From the NCBI GenBank assembly GCA_949987705.1, contig OX465281.1:192187112-192251111 (forward strand): a stretch of 64,000 bases of DNA. Direction: 5' to 3'. Shown here piece after piece: positions 10,732 to 22,255 of this stretch. This DNA is from Thereva unica (lineage: Eukaryota > Arthropoda > Insecta > Diptera > Therevidae). Numbering within the stretch: the first letter of the stretch is position 1; the number at the start of each line of letters is the position of its first letter. Made by a program: the position numbers and the translations under genes. Under the pieces are notes generated by a model. The model searched no databases. It was not told the DNA's origin and saw only the letters and a list, made by a program, of their open reading frames with translations.

Positions 10732-13317
10732 TAGTCCAATCAATCTACGGGAATCACCATGTTAATTTCCAGACAATTGAAGGCAGGAAAAAAAAATATG
10801 GGCGTGTAGAACACTTAATTTGAAGAATGATAGCGTTTTTTTTTTACGGTACTGCATTGGCGAACTTAACCTAAAAAGTTCGCAAAAGTCAAAAAACCGG
10901 TTTTTCGCCAATAAAACAAAAAGTTGAGCTCGGATCCGAAAAAGTTAAATTATAAAGTTATAGGTATTAAAATTATCTTTCAATTGATGTGGTACAAAAT
11001 ATTGGTTAGTGTCTTATACATGGAGAAAAATGCTAAAAACCGCTAAAAATCGCTTCTTTTTTTTTATTTTTTTCTTTTTATTGATGCGACCTAGAAACTT
11101 TTTATTTGGTAAAAATGTTGCTTTTGGCAATCTGAAAACTCATTATTTTTTTTGGCTCGAAATTTTGCAAAATATGGGTGAAATTTCGATTTATGTAAAA
11201 AAAAGCGTTTTCGTAAAATCCTTCGTCTACAGCTCCTCGACCTCGTAGGACATTTCTTCGAAGCTCTTTTTCTTCGTTAAGAGTTGGACTATCATGCACT
11301 ATAAGTTAAAATTGGAGTTTTTCAATTTTATGTACAAAAAACTCCACCGCAAAAAAGACAGTTTTTTTTTTTGCCGCAAAAAAGACAAGTTTTTTTACTG
11401 CAAGTTTTTTATTTCATTATTTTTCGACTCTAAACTACTATTCTATATAAGTTTATATTCTTTTTAGAGAATAAATAGGTAATTTGGTCATACATTATAT
11501 AAATGTATATTGAATCTAATATCTCACACTTTTATAGGAATAATTTGTTTTTGGTTGATCTATATGAAAAGTTGTTGAAGAGTTGCATGTTGTATTTTGA
11601 AGTGTTGGGTTTATTTAAATGGTTTAACGTTCGTGGTTTTTAGAGAATAAATAGGTAATTTGGTCATACATTATATAAATGATAATAAAAGTTGGTTTTT
11701 TGGCATGGCTTTTTCCAACTATAAAAAATTGTTTCATTTTTCAATTTACTTTTATTGTTCTCGAAAAATTTTGCTATTGCAGACTTCTAGAGTTAAATTA
11801 AAAAAAGCTATAGAAAATGGCCCTCGAATTTCGAGTCCTGGATGCGGCTATTTGCATTAATTTTAAATATTTTAACGTTCAGGCAATTTTGGTCATAGTT
11901 CAAATAAATGTATTTTGAATCTAATGACTCCAACTTTTATAGGAAAAGTTGGTTTTTCATTATTGGTTGATAAAAGTTGAATTTAGAAGCATTGAAATGA
12001 TTTTAAATATTTAAACGTTAGCTGCAGCAAGGCGCACCGGGTCCTAGCTATCCAAAATACAGAAAATAAGCAGTTCATTGCGACACTGCATCTGTGTATG
12101 AAAATTCATATCTCGAAAAATGATATGTCAATGGATGGTTTTTATTGTCGCGATCAACATGTCAGATCCCTAATAGTTTCACATTTTGTTATTTGGAATC
12201 AAAATACCAAAAAATTGCCTTTTTCAAACTCCCTTACGGTATATTAAAATGCTTCACCTGATTACTACTATTGGCTTATGGGTGCAGCACAGGCGCCCCG
12301 GGTCCCAACTAGTTTATATAATAAAAATTGATTCGAACAACCAGAAATTACTACAGCGCGAAAAGTTAGAAGTGGCCGCTCACCAAGTAAACATTCTACG
12401 TAAAAGATGAAATTGCACATGATCCGTGCTGTTGAGACGTCAATAACAACTTGTATGTATGTAGTACAGTAAATATTGAACAACAATATGTCTCAAATTC
12501 ACAGGTATTTAACAAAGGAAAAAGGCTCCGTTATTTAAAAAAATGTCTTCGCTGTTGACGGTCGTACGGTTAATTTATTTTATTTTAAAATTAGTAAAAA
12601 GAATATAAACTTTTATTAAATAGTAGTTTAGAGTCGAAAAATAATGAAATAAAAAACTTGCAGTACAAAAACTTGTCTTTTTTGCGGCAAAAAAACTTGT
12701 CTTTTTTGCGGTGGAGTTTTTTGTACATAAAATTGAAAAACTCCAATTTTAACTTATAGTGCATGATAGTCCAACTCTTAACGAAGAAAAAGAGCTTCGA
12801 AAAAATGTCCTACGAGGTCGAGGAGCTGTAGACGAAGGATTTTACGAAAACGCTTTTTTTTACATAAATCGAAATTTCACCCATATTTTGCAAAATTTCG
12901 AGCCAAAAAAAAATAATGAGTTTTCAGATTGCCAAAAGAAACATTTTTACCAAATAAAAAGTTTCTAGGTCGCATCAATAAAAAGAAAAAAATAAAAGAA
13001 AAAGAAGCGATTTTTAGCGGTTTTTAGCATTTTTCTCCATGTATAAGACACTAACCAATATTTTGTACCACATCAATTGAAAGATAATTTTAATACCTAT
13101 AACTTTATAATTTAACTTTTTCGGATCCGAGCTCAACTTTTTGTTTTATTGGCGAAAAACCGGTTTTTTGACTTTAGCGAATTTTTTAGGTTAAGTTCGC
13201 CAATGCAGTTCCGTAAAAAAAAAACGCTATCATTCTTCAAATTAAGTGTTCTACACGCCCATATTTTTTTTTCCTGCCTTCAATTGTCTGGAGAATTTCC
13301 GTAGATTGATTGGACTA
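10732..13317. mobile_element. Foldback/TIR element with TAGTCCA ends, about 730-bp arms
   Basis: Left arm 10732-11468 and right arm 12594-13317 are inverse copies with few differences. They include the motifs GGCGTGTAGAACACTTAA and GAAGAATGATAGCG and a long block around CGGATCCGAGCTCAAC. Ends read TAGTCCAATCAATCTACGG. The flanks are TAC on both sides (10729-10731 and 13318-13320), suggesting a 3-bp duplication. The arms contain matching shadow frames (for example 12759-12968) that are not genes. The spacer holds imperfect direct repeats but no transposase. Confidence 0.75.
11461..12593. repeat. Spacer of the foldback element, with internal direct repeats
   Basis: The block TTTTTAGAGAATAAATAGGT followed by AATTTGGTCATACAT occurs at 11461 and 11636, with a weaker copy near 11880. 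GCACCGGGTCC and GCCCCGGGTCC blocks occur near 12030 and 12290, with an inverted relative near 14300. No coding sequence was recognised. Confidence 0.5.
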
Positions 13318-13544
13318 TACGTGTACGCGTGAAATTCTCGGGCAACACAGTAGCCAAAACATTTCGAAAACATGTCTGACTACAAGTTGCCCAGCAATAG
13401 TATCGGCCACACATTTTCAAACATACATATAGCCGGGCCATCTTTTTGTGAAATATTACCGGCAATGTGCATTTTTTGTTGCTCGTTTACAGGCACCTTT
13501 AGAAAAACACAACTATTTTTTGAAATCACAGACAGACACGCCAA

Positions 13545-14310
13545 TTATATTTATATAGGTAAACTAGTTGGGATATGGGTTTGATCTCTTCGGTCCACAC
13601 GATCAACTTCCCAGTATGATGAACGTAGACGGAATAAACTGACTTTTTACAAAATAGTAATACGTTTAGCACTAGTGGGAAATTGAGTAGTATCAGAAAT
13701 GGTGTCAAAGTAATCCTAAGACAAGCTAGTTCAAATCACTATAGATAATAGTGGCAAATTCTTTGTTGAATTGTTTTTCCTGAACGTTAGCAAACAAAGA
13801 TTTCCTTCATACTTCGTTCGCTACACTAAAGCTGGTGTTCAATTTCTTATTGGTTGAAGCGCCGCTGATAAACTAGAAAGCAAATGATTTCATTTGGAAA
13901 TTCCAAAGCTTTCCGGAGATATTAGCAAAACTAATCAATGTAAAGTACTTGTCAGACTTGACCAAAAAGAACAAAGGGATTTGTTGTTACGAAATTATCA
14001 TTGGAAATTGCACCTACGCTCTCGTTTTTATTTTTCAATAGTAACTACTGGAAATCCCGGGATGAACCGCAATTTCCTGAAACTGTAGGACGTAGAAAAC
14101 AATTCCCCGTCAAAAAAGTGTTGATCTTAGGTTTGAAAAATTCGTGATTTTTGTAAAGGGTAACGTAATTTTTGCACGATTTTTAAAAATAGATTTTGAT
14201 AAGTGATGTTTTGTTGGAAAGCTATCGCGGTGCAGAATCCAAAATAGATCACTTCGTGTAGAGCGGGTGTCATTCCAACAAGATTATTAGATACTACCTG
14301 GAACCCGGTG
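13545..14310. repeat. Interspersed repeat, copy 1 of a family also at 32340-33700
   Basis: Blocks such as TTCGGTCCACACGATCAAC, CCTGAACGTTAGCAAACAAA and AAGTGATGTTTTGTTGGAAA recur in the same order at 32360-32527 and 33230-33700. The second copy is interrupted by a MITE. No gene is recognised. The stretch 14320-14560 resembles the inverse of 32880-33010, so more of the family may be present. Confidence 0.65.
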
Positions 14311-14561
14311 CACCTCGCTGCATCCATAGTATGGCATGCACCAAATCGAGACCTCTTGCCACTCTTGTCGTGGTCAGATGCTATGAGGGAGTGTTTTTTC
14401 CCGTAAACGAATTTCGAAGAGAAAAGTGCAATGCATGGCCGCTTGCATTTCATACATACACGAAATTTTAATGTGTGTGAAATTGTCATTTCCCCAATTC
14501 TTTTGGTGCGCACTATAGCTTCCGTTTATTTTACAATTGAGGTGATAAGAATTGTAATATA

Positions 14562-15572
14562 CAGGGTGTCCCACATAAACTTACAAAGCGGCCGGCTGTG
14601 GATAGGTCTTGGATAGACGAACAAAAAATCGTATGGGTGGGGGGGGGGGAAATCGTAACGGTTTAGCCGCTAGGGCGTTTTGAAGTTTTTTTGCTACAGT
14701 TTTACATATTACCCTGTATTTTTGTAACCGTATAACCTATTTTCATGGTTATGGTACCAGTGCACGCAGAATTCCTCCACCTATCTACAACGGTAAAAGC
14801 AATGGTCCTATCTTACCAACTTTTGGAGTTATGAATCGCCAAAGTCAAAATTTTGTTATTTTTTCACTAAAATTTCAACTAAAACCACCTTTTTCTCCAA
14901 AAAATACGTGATAAACCAATATTTTTTTTAAAAAAATTGGAAAGGTTGGACAATTTCCTATGAATAATGTATTATAACTTTTACGCTAGGGCCTTTACTT
15001 TTGAAGTTGTAAGCAAATTTAATGTTAAAATTTGCCTAATTTGGTGCTTATTTGGTACTATTCGATAAAGCTCAGATGGAAAAGTACTAAAGAAGGACGA
15101 AATTCAGCCAATTTCAACATTAAAAATGCTTATAACTTCAAAACTGGAGGCCGTAGCGTATAAGTTGTATTACATTATTCATAGCAAATTGTCCAAGCTT
15201 TCCAATTTTTTTAAAAAAAATATTGGTTTATCACGTATTTTTTGGAGAAAAAGGTGGTTTTAGTTGAAATTTTAGTGAAAAAATAACAAAATTTTGACGA
15301 TTCATAACTCCAAAAGTTGGTAAGATAGGACCATTGTTTTTACCGTTGTAGATAGGTGGAGGAATTCTGCGTGCACTGGTACCATAACCATGAAAATAGG
15401 TTATACGGTTACAAAAATACAGGATGATATGTAAAACTGTAGCAAAAAAACTTCAAAACGCCCTAGCGGCTAAACCGTTACGATTCCCCCCCCCCCCCCA
15501 TACGATTTTTTGTTCGTCTATCCAAGACCTATCCACAGCCGGCCGCTTTGTAAGTTTATGTGGGACACTCTG
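14562..15572. mobile_element. Near-perfect 1-kb palindromic MITE, TA-flanked
   Basis: It starts CAGGGTGTCCCACATAAAC and ends with the inverse, allowing for small changes (GTGGGACACTCTG), flanked by TA on both sides (14560-14561 and 15573-15574). The two halves mirror each other almost to the centre near 15060-15080, giving arms of about 480 bp. A long G run (14640-14650) faces a long C run (15486-15499). Tc1/mariner-type insertion is likely. No coding capacity. Confidence 0.8.
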
Positions 15573-15574
15573 TA

Positions 15575-16709
15575 TAGTAGGAGACATTAAAGATATTTTT
15601 ATTTTTTTCGTATTTTTAATTCCGAATAGGAATTTCGCCGTTTGAAAAGTCCAAAAGTTTTTTTTTTTTTTCAAAACTGTTCCATATAACTGATGCTTTC
15701 AAGCATGCATTCTTTCAGCTCATTTGCAGGCTTTGATCGAAGTATAACAGGCAAAGTTGATCAAAAATCGCCTGCAAGTAGTGTCAGAGCGCCTACCATG
15801 GATTGGTTTTTCCTCGCAAATCTCGTAAAGCTCTGTTATGCACTTCGTCCGATGTTTTATAGGTCATGGTGCATTCGCCCCAAAATAATAATTTTGCACA
15901 GATGTTGTAGGTATCAAATTCAATAGGAACTTGGGTGCTGAATACACTAAACATCCACCATTAAGTAGCTTTGATGCAATTCCCGATGATGTCACTGAAA
16001 GTGTAATCTAATTCTGCATTCTAATCGACGCCAAAATTAAATTGTTTTGCCTGTACCGCCTGGAAAATATGGAAAAAAATTCCCGCTCTTTCCTTTGATT
16101 AAATTTCTTTTATCAACAACTACCTAATTGTGTTGTTTGAGTTTCCACGAAAAGTTTTAACTGAATTAAGTTGAATTGCTGTTCTCGCACAAAATCTCCA
16201 TCTTGCACAGCATTTCTGTCTCTTGTCAGTATTCAAGCTTCAAAATAATTTGAAGGTCAAAATAATCACAGTTGCGTTTGCGTTTGATATATGTATGTGA
16301 CGCGATCCGAGAAAAGGGACTTACTGTCCAAAAAATCGATTTTCGGATTATGAGTGATTCTTAAGGTTTTGAATCTCCTCTTTAATTCTGTGAAATCAGA
16401 ATTAATTTATTCCAATTACTTTCTGAGCAATAAATATTTACAAATGTGTCTTCAAAAGTGTTTAAAGTGGCAGCTCAGCGCTTTCGCTCTCCTCCGTCTT
16501 CTACGGCTTCTCCCACTACTCGTCGTTTCCCCTGCGTGGATTTTTCTCGCTCTCGTTTGGTTTAGATGCCAGCGGGACTTACTGCCAACGCTGCCTGAGC
16601 TGAGAGATTTCCCCTTCATTTCGTTTCTCCGGTCTCGAGAGTTTGCTTTGATTCTTTCAATCGCTTCTCCTGTAAAGTTTTCTTTTTGGATAGTAGCTCC
16701 CTTTTCTCG
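15575..16709. other. Unassigned sequence
   Basis: No gene or repeat boundary I can support. A C/T-rich open stretch at about 16480-16700 (many CTC and TCT triplets) gives a 166-codon frame that looks like low-complexity sequence, not a gene. Confidence 0.4.
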
Positions 16710-17137
16710 GGAGCGCGTTCAAAAACCTTACTATAGTAAACCACGAGGTAAGCTGTGGTTATGCTACATCACTTCACTTAACCACGAAAGTTTATGTTTA
16801 ACCATGGTGGTTTTTGAACGTACCGTGGTTAACTACGTGGTAAAGAAAATTTAAATTTTTTTTTTCATAAAATAGTGTCGGCTATTTGCCTCAATTATTT
16901 CCAATAATTATTTATTTAAAATAATCTCACAAATCCCACTTTGATTTGTTCATTATTAACATTGAAACAAATGTCAAAAAATTGTTTTTATTCTTCTTCT
17001 TCTTAACTATCGCTAACCATGCTCCCGAGCATGGTTAAAATTTAACTACACCATGGTTAACCACGGGAGTTTTTGAACGCCAAAAGTTTACCATAGTTAA
17101 CCATGGTTAACCATAGTAAGGTTTTTGAACGCGCTCC
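16710..17137. mobile_element. MITE with GGAGCGCGTTCAAAAACC ends
   Basis: Left end GGAGCGCGTTCAAAAACC followed by TTACTATAG; the right end is the exact inverse for at least 20 bases (GGTTTTTGAACGCGCTCC). The interior repeats ACCATGGTTAACC-like words. No target duplication was resolved, and no gene is present. Confidence 0.75.
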
Positions 17138-17574
17138 GGATCACGTCACATATAGTAACGGGCTGCTGAATGGCACCATTTTTCTCCAGAAATAGAAAAT
17201 CAAGCTGATAATATGTCTGTTATAATATTAATAGAAATAATCAGCCATACATTGCTAAAATCAGGCACATACAGCCGAAGTTACTTCAATCCAAGTTCAG
17301 TGAACCGCGTCCTTCGCGAGAAATTTTCTTTTTTCAACAAAATTGTACGGCGACTATCCGTAAATCACTTCCGATTGATCTGAAATTTTGGGAATCGTAT
17401 TTTTTGCGGAAAAAAACTAAAACCAAATTGAACTGAGTTCTTTAGCAGGACACTGGTATAAATTATTGCCTATAGATATGTCAGGCCTACCATTCAGTAG
17501 TTTTTGAGTGAAAGAGTAACAAACATGCACACAAACATTCGCGTTTATAATATTAGTAAGATTAAAAAAACATA

Positions 17575-18010
17575 CCAATTTAAGGCCTTTCTTTCTGACA
17601 AAAAATGGGGCGAACGAATGTTATGAAATTTTTTCAAAGCATTTTTTCGGTAACATTCTTCTTTCGGCACCTAGATATCATTTTTGGGTTTGGGCGCGGG
17701 TTCGTGCAGGTACCAAAATCACTTACATATGTCGTTTAAACAAAAAAAACGGTTCGACCGAATATTATAAAAATCTTTTCAGGTTACATGTTCGTTAATA
17801 CGCTACGAACGGCACCTCAACGAAGTCGTTATCTTTTTTGGTTCGCGCGATATCGTGCAGGAAAAAATGACCACATACGTATGCACCCACACATATTTTT
17901 TCTCAAATGTTTGCTTAAAATGCTATTGGAACCTTGAAAAATGAAAATACGTTGAAAATTTCGATTTCGATTTTCGGACCGATTACAATAAATTCCTTAT
18001 ACTGGGAAGT
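17575..18010. repeat. Interspersed repeat, copy 1 of a family also at 33721-34205
   Basis: Shares GAATGTTATGAAATTTTTT, TCGTGCAGGTACAAAAATCA-like and CACCTCAACGAAGTCGTTAT-like blocks with 33761-34200 in the same orientation. It lies directly upstream of the PAL exons. No coding sequence. Confidence 0.6.
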
Positions 18011-18220
18011 TAATAAACTCAAAATAACAACCCATGTAGATGCTATAAGATAGAAAAGAAACAGAAACTTCAAAACACATCCTATACATTTGGGCTGCAA
18101 TAGAGGGAGGCAGCCTTGTAGTCTTATTTTCAAGAAGCCACATTTTGGCACTTTTTCACCATCACATTTATTCAAACAAACAAATTGGCCCAATCGAACT
18201 TGAAAATATTTCCTTTTCAG

Positions 18221-18308
18221 ATATTTGTTGCTGATGGTTACTGCAATGAAAGAGTAATAAAATACAATGCTGCTGGACAAGTATTAAGAACAATTCCCCA
18301 ACCTCCAG
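18221..18308 (+). CDS. PAL (peptidyl-hydroxyglycine amidating lyase), first visible exon
   Basis: Preceded by a TTCCTTTTCAG acceptor and followed by a GTAAATAT donor. It encodes IFVADGYCNERVIKYNAAG and then VLRTIPQPP. The FVADGYCN(S/E)RV motif is characteristic of the NHL-like beta-propeller of PAL, the second enzyme of neuropeptide C-terminal amidation in the secretory pathway. It ends in phase 1. The N-terminal half of the protein, signal peptide included, was not found upstream in the window. It may lie before position 1 or in exons I did not recognise. Confidence 0.85.
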
Positions 18309-18360
18309 GTAAATATTTTTTCTCCATTACCATGACCATTAAAAAACCTGTTCGTTTTAG

Positions 18361-18460
18361 AATTCCTTTCCTTGCAAGTACCACATGGCATTACTCTAAT
18401 TGAACAGCTTGACCTTCTATGCATAGCCGACAGGGAAAATATGCGAGTAGTTTGCCCCAA
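18361..18460 (+). CDS. PAL, second visible exon
   Basis: Acceptor TTCGTTTTAG, donor GTAATC. It encodes a stretch beginning FLSLQVPHGITLI and ending CIADRENMRVVCP. The VPHGI and IADRENMR(V/I) motifs are conserved propeller positions in PAL; the histidine belongs to the metal-binding set of the family. Phases join in frame on both sides. Confidence 0.85.
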
Positions 18461-18518
18461 GTAATCAAATGTGCTAAAAATTTAACAAAAAGAAAAAAAC
18501 AATTTTTTACTATTTCAG

Positions 18519-18610
18519 AGCCGGACTAAGATCTTCATTAGGAGAAGGACAACCTGCTTCTACCATTCAGGAGCCTGATTTAGGAAGAGTATTTGATGTT
18601 GCATCATATG
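18519..18610 (+). CDS. PAL, third visible exon
   Basis: Acceptor TTACTATTTCAG, donor GTATAT. It encodes AGLRSSLGEG through EPDLGRVFDVASYG. Joins the previous exon after two bases of a lysine codon and ends in phase 1, keeping the frame. Confidence 0.8.
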
Positions 18611-18664
18611 GTATATTTCATGAAATTCTATATTTAACAAAATTAAAAAAAAATGCAATTTAAG

Positions 18665-18867
18665 GTGATCTTGTTTTCGCTATAAACGGACCAACTGCAC
18701 CAAATATTCCCGTCCGTGGATTTACAATTGATCCTCGTTCTGAAACTATCATTGGCCATTGGGGAGAATTTAAGAATCCACACTCTATTGCAGTCAGTAT
18801 TAATCAATCTGTTCTTTATGTAGCTGAAATAGGACCTAATCTTGTACATAAATTTGTCCTCGTTTAA
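18665..18867 (+). CDS. PAL, final exon
   Basis: Acceptor AATTTAAG. It encodes GDLVFAINGPTAPNIPVRGF and then FKNPHSIAVS, VLYVAEIGP and the C-terminus KFVLV, stop TAA at 18865-18867. The PHSIAVS and YVAEIGP motifs are typical of the last propeller blade. An AATAAA lies at 18907-18912. The four exons together give about 160 residues, the C-terminal part of an enzyme usually 400-550 residues long. No frame break is seen, so this looks like a live gene whose 5' part is elsewhere. Confidence 0.85.
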
Positions 18868-18912
18868 ATTGATAATTATGAATCCCATATCATATTATAA
18901 GAACAAAATAAA

Positions 18913-20754
18913 ACGCACATAGTCTACATAAATATCAATGTATTATGTCCAAAATAATCCCGGAAAAAATATCTGTTCGTGTAAACTGTTCTTTCCACCG
19001 TAATAAAACCAAAAAATCATACCATAATTATAAATGCAATAGTAATCAAATAAATACAGATATCTTAAAGTAGTAGTAATATTGTTTTATGTAAACCTTA
19101 ATAAATTTTATCACGGTACCGAACCGATCTCTTTCAAAATATGTAAAATGGCCCTTGTCAGCCTCGCAAAAGTCATCGACGTACTACAACCTCAACAACG
19201 TACTGTAGTACGTCGCAACATGGAATGCCAAGTAGTATTCGCCACATGGAATGCCAAGAAATTCATTGGTCTGGAGCAATGGCAGCAATAATATATGAGC
19301 TAGGACAATATAGAATCCGCTGGACAAGGTGGTAGACCATATTTCAGTTAATACTAAGCATGGTATAAAGGCAGCAGTATAAAGGATGTAAGAAGCTAAT
19401 AGTAGGGCTATACCGCTACTGGGCCAGTGAGGACATCGGTTGTGGTCTTGGGTGTGGATGTGGTCTTGGGTGTTAGCGATTGGCACCTGCGTATGAGATT
19501 GGGTGAACTTTACTGAGTCTTGGAGGAGCTTGGAAATTAGGTTGAGCTTCCATGTGCCTCGGATGAGCTTTAATGCTGGATGAGCTTTTGAACTTCGCTG
19601 GGTCTCGGATGAGCTGTGGGCAGTGTTGGCAAAAATCTAGTTTGATTGACGATTAAAAACTAAAACTGAAGGAATTAGTTCAACTAATGATTGACGATTA
19701 AATTAGTATTAATCGTGTAAAAAATTTAAATAATCGATTCAATTAGTTTTGGTTTTCAATCCTGATTAAAATTTTTATTGATATAGTAATGTCGAGGAAA
19801 ATGCAAAGTAAACGAATTACTAAATTTAAGAAATGATTTACTCTTTTTTTATTCATACATTGTTTTTTTTACTTTCTTCTTGAACTACAAATCAGATAAT
19901 TTTCTCCTTACCTAAATATTAGTTATGTAATGTACATCAATGTTTTTGATTCATTATACCTATTTAAATTATTTTTCATGACTACTTTTTTCTCATACAT
20001 CTTTTCGGATAGTTTGTGTGATTTCGGTGAATTTGTCACTCACACTTCATGATTCTCATTAATCTCAGAACTAATCATTTTAAGGGGAATAGTACTGAAT
20101 TCTGAGTTTTCCGTTTTTCTTTAGTTTTAAATTACGTTTATCAATCTGTCCCTAAATGAGTGATCATTTCAGACGTGCGTCAATATCATCGGCCGCATAT
20201 CTGTCGGAACAACTGACAACATTTGGCCGAAATCTATGCCAATAAAACATACTCCTCAAAATAATTGGTTTTTACATCTTAAGTCGCTGTGTTCTGTTAA
20301 TAGAGACTTTATTTGCCATGGTACATTCATCCTATTCCCAGACAACCATCATGCATGCATTCTTGTAAGAATTTAGATTTGTTCCACGCAGGTTTTTAAA
20401 TTTTTTCCACGCAGGATTTTCCATATGATCTTTTTCGATCGGTATTTTAAACATAATGAGCTGTTTTTTCCTGATGTAAGTAAAGTTGCAGCAATCTCTG
20501 CTACTGTCAAACAACCTACCTTTCGAAAAGTAAAAAAGCGTGGGACTTTACCTATATTCTTATGTTATTGGAACTTTTCGCTACTGGGGTATATATTATA
20601 TATAATGGCTGGAGCAATAAAAAGTCTTACGCTATTTTGTGGTGACCAATATCCAGAATAAAAGGTTTTTGCGACATAAGTTTTATTTATGCATTAATAT
20701 TGCGTACAAATTTGAAAATTTTCAGTGTCAAACAAATTTTCATACTGCACAAAT
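18913..20754. other. Intergenic sequence without a supported gene
   Basis: Includes small local repeats (CATGGAATGCCAAG twice at 19218-19260), a region of repeated GATTAA words at 19640-19780 that begins CAGTGTTGGCAAAAAT (possibly one hAT-like end), and AT-rich spacer. No complete element or gene was recognised. Confidence 0.4.
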
Positions 20755-21072
20755 TTAAACACAAATGTTTTTCCCTGCGCCAGTATTTATGATGTAGAAA
20801 TTTCCCCGCTTATTAATGTCAGATAAGGCTTCTTCTAACATGGAATTATATTTGGTGGGCAGCAAAAGTTGTTGTTCATCCAGCCAGAATGTTAAATCTC
20901 CAAAGGTTGTTGAGCATCGGCATGCTGACTTTATTCGATACTCCTTTCCAATAACCATATCTGCCATCCTCAAATAGGGGATGAGTTTCAAGTCTTTCAG
21001 TTGGGAAGTATGCTGAAACCCTACAAACCCGATTGAACAAGTTGATGGTGCATACTGAGTGAACGTGTTCAT
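20755..21072 (-). CDS. Unrecognised short protein, 105 codons
   Basis: An open frame from ATG at 21072 to a stop at 20755 with ordinary protein composition. A central GKEYRIKSACRCSTTFGDL and a later LLLPTKYNSM resemble a small domain that, from memory, turns up in many insect repeat-associated proteins. I cannot name it with confidence. It abuts the 5' end of the LINE that starts near 21140, so it may be a remnant cut by that insertion. No signal peptide or membrane segment is evident. Confidence 0.35.
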   Translation of the reverse strand: MNTFTQYAPSTCSIGFVGFQHTSQLKDLKLIPYLRMADMVIGKEYRIKSACRCSTTFGDLTFWLDEQQLLLPTKYNSMLEEALSDINKRGNFYIINTGAGKNICV

Positions 21073-21237
21073 TGCGCCAGCTCCTAGTAAATTTAATTTT
21101 TTTCCGCTATATTTCCCGAATTTTTAAGAATTAATTATTCTTCCGTCGCGCCACTATAGTGCCTGTTGGTGTTTTGCAGTAATAATAGCAAAAAGTGTAA
21201 TAATTAAAAATTAAATTAAATTCAAATTCAATCAATT

Positions 21238-22116
21238 ATGCCTAAACAAAGACCACCAACAACACGAAACATCGCTGAGTCAGACTCGTCTAACGCCAAA
21301 AATGTTACACCGGTACACTCAGCTAGCAGGCGCACGGAGAACACTACTCCAAGATCTACGTCGATAGCAGCCCCGGAATGCAGCATTGAACTACTGGAGA
21401 AGCGGATTATGTTGAGCGTGAATCGAGTGCTAGAGGAACGATTTTCTGCATTTGAGGATCGGTTAAAGCAGCTTGAGAGCCGCCTGTTCACACAAATTGA
21501 AGATGTACGGAATTCACTTACCACTCTAGTAAGTAAAATAAATGATGACGTTGAGTCCGTGCAACATGATCTCGCTGTTCTCTCCAACGAGCTGGAGGAT
21601 CTACAACGGCAATCCAGACTTCAGGATGTTGTCATTCGTGGTATTCCGTGTGCTGATAATGACAATCCGAAGGAAATTATAAAATCTCTTGCCTCCACCA
21701 TTGGCCATGAGCTTTCACAATATGTGAATGTATTTCGCCCACAGCAGCGGCGCGGCACTGAATCCGGCAATATGAAGAAACCGAGTTCAATGCTTATTGT
21801 AAAATTCCCTTCTAGCAATGAACAGCAGGAATTTCTTCGGAAGAGCCGTCAACATGGACCGCTGCCCCTAAAGAATCTTAACTTGGGCTTTACTTCCGAT
21901 AATCTCGTTCATGTCAATGAAAGCTTGACGTCAAAAAATATGGACATTTTTCAGACAGCTCGGAAGCTACAAAAAAGGAGCTTGGTATCCTCTGTATTTA
22001 CCCGTCGTGGTTTAGTGTATGTGCAGGTGGATAAAAACAAACCACCCATAGTTTTTTCCTCTGCACTAGATCTCAATGATGCCGTTAATTCATCATCTTC
22101 TCCCAGCCTGAAATAA
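21238..22116 (+). CDS. LINE ORF1 protein (coiled coil plus FP-like domain)
   Basis: A 292-residue intact frame starting at ATG 21238. A basic, serine/threonine-rich N-terminus is followed by a heptad-type segment (residues about 55-130, with KQLESRL and VQHDLAVLSNELEDLQ), predicted to form a coiled coil. A domain starting VVIRGIPCADNDNPKEI (about 137 on) and ending GLVYVQVDKNKPP resembles the FP-like domain found in ORF1 proteins of insect CR1/Jockey-group LINEs. It would bind element RNA as a multimer. No CCHC knuckle is seen. Ending: a serine run and SLK. Confidence 0.7.
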   Translation: MPKQRPPTTRNIAESDSSNAKNVTPVHSASRRTENTTPRSTSIAAPECSIELLEKRIMLSVNRVLEERFSAFEDRLKQLESRLFTQIEDVRNSLTTLVSKINDDVESVQHDLAVLSNELEDLQRQSRLQDVVIRGIPCADNDNPKEIIKSLASTIGHELSQYVNVFRPQQRRGTESGNMKKPSSMLIVKFPSSNEQQEFLRKSRQHGPLPLKNLNLGFTSDNLVHVNESLTSKNMDIFQTARKLQKRSLVSSVFTRRGLVYVQVDKNKPPIVFSSALDLNDAVNSSSSPSLK

Positions 22117-22255
22117 CTGCCAGCATATTTCTTGGAGCATCGCATCGCATTTTGAGCATGATTTTAAATTTAATTTTAATTTTCATTTTCCTCTCTTCAA
22201 TGTTAATTATTTTCTTCTTTGTTTTTATATTATATTATTTTCTTTAGGTATTAAT

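Noticed and set aside
12759..12968. Open frame in the right arm of the foldback element (and its mirror at 11102-11299)
   Set aside because: It appears in both arms because they are inverse copies; no family resemblance.
16354..16854. 166-codon open frame
   Set aside because: Low-complexity leucine/serine-rich translation of CT-rich DNA running into a MITE.
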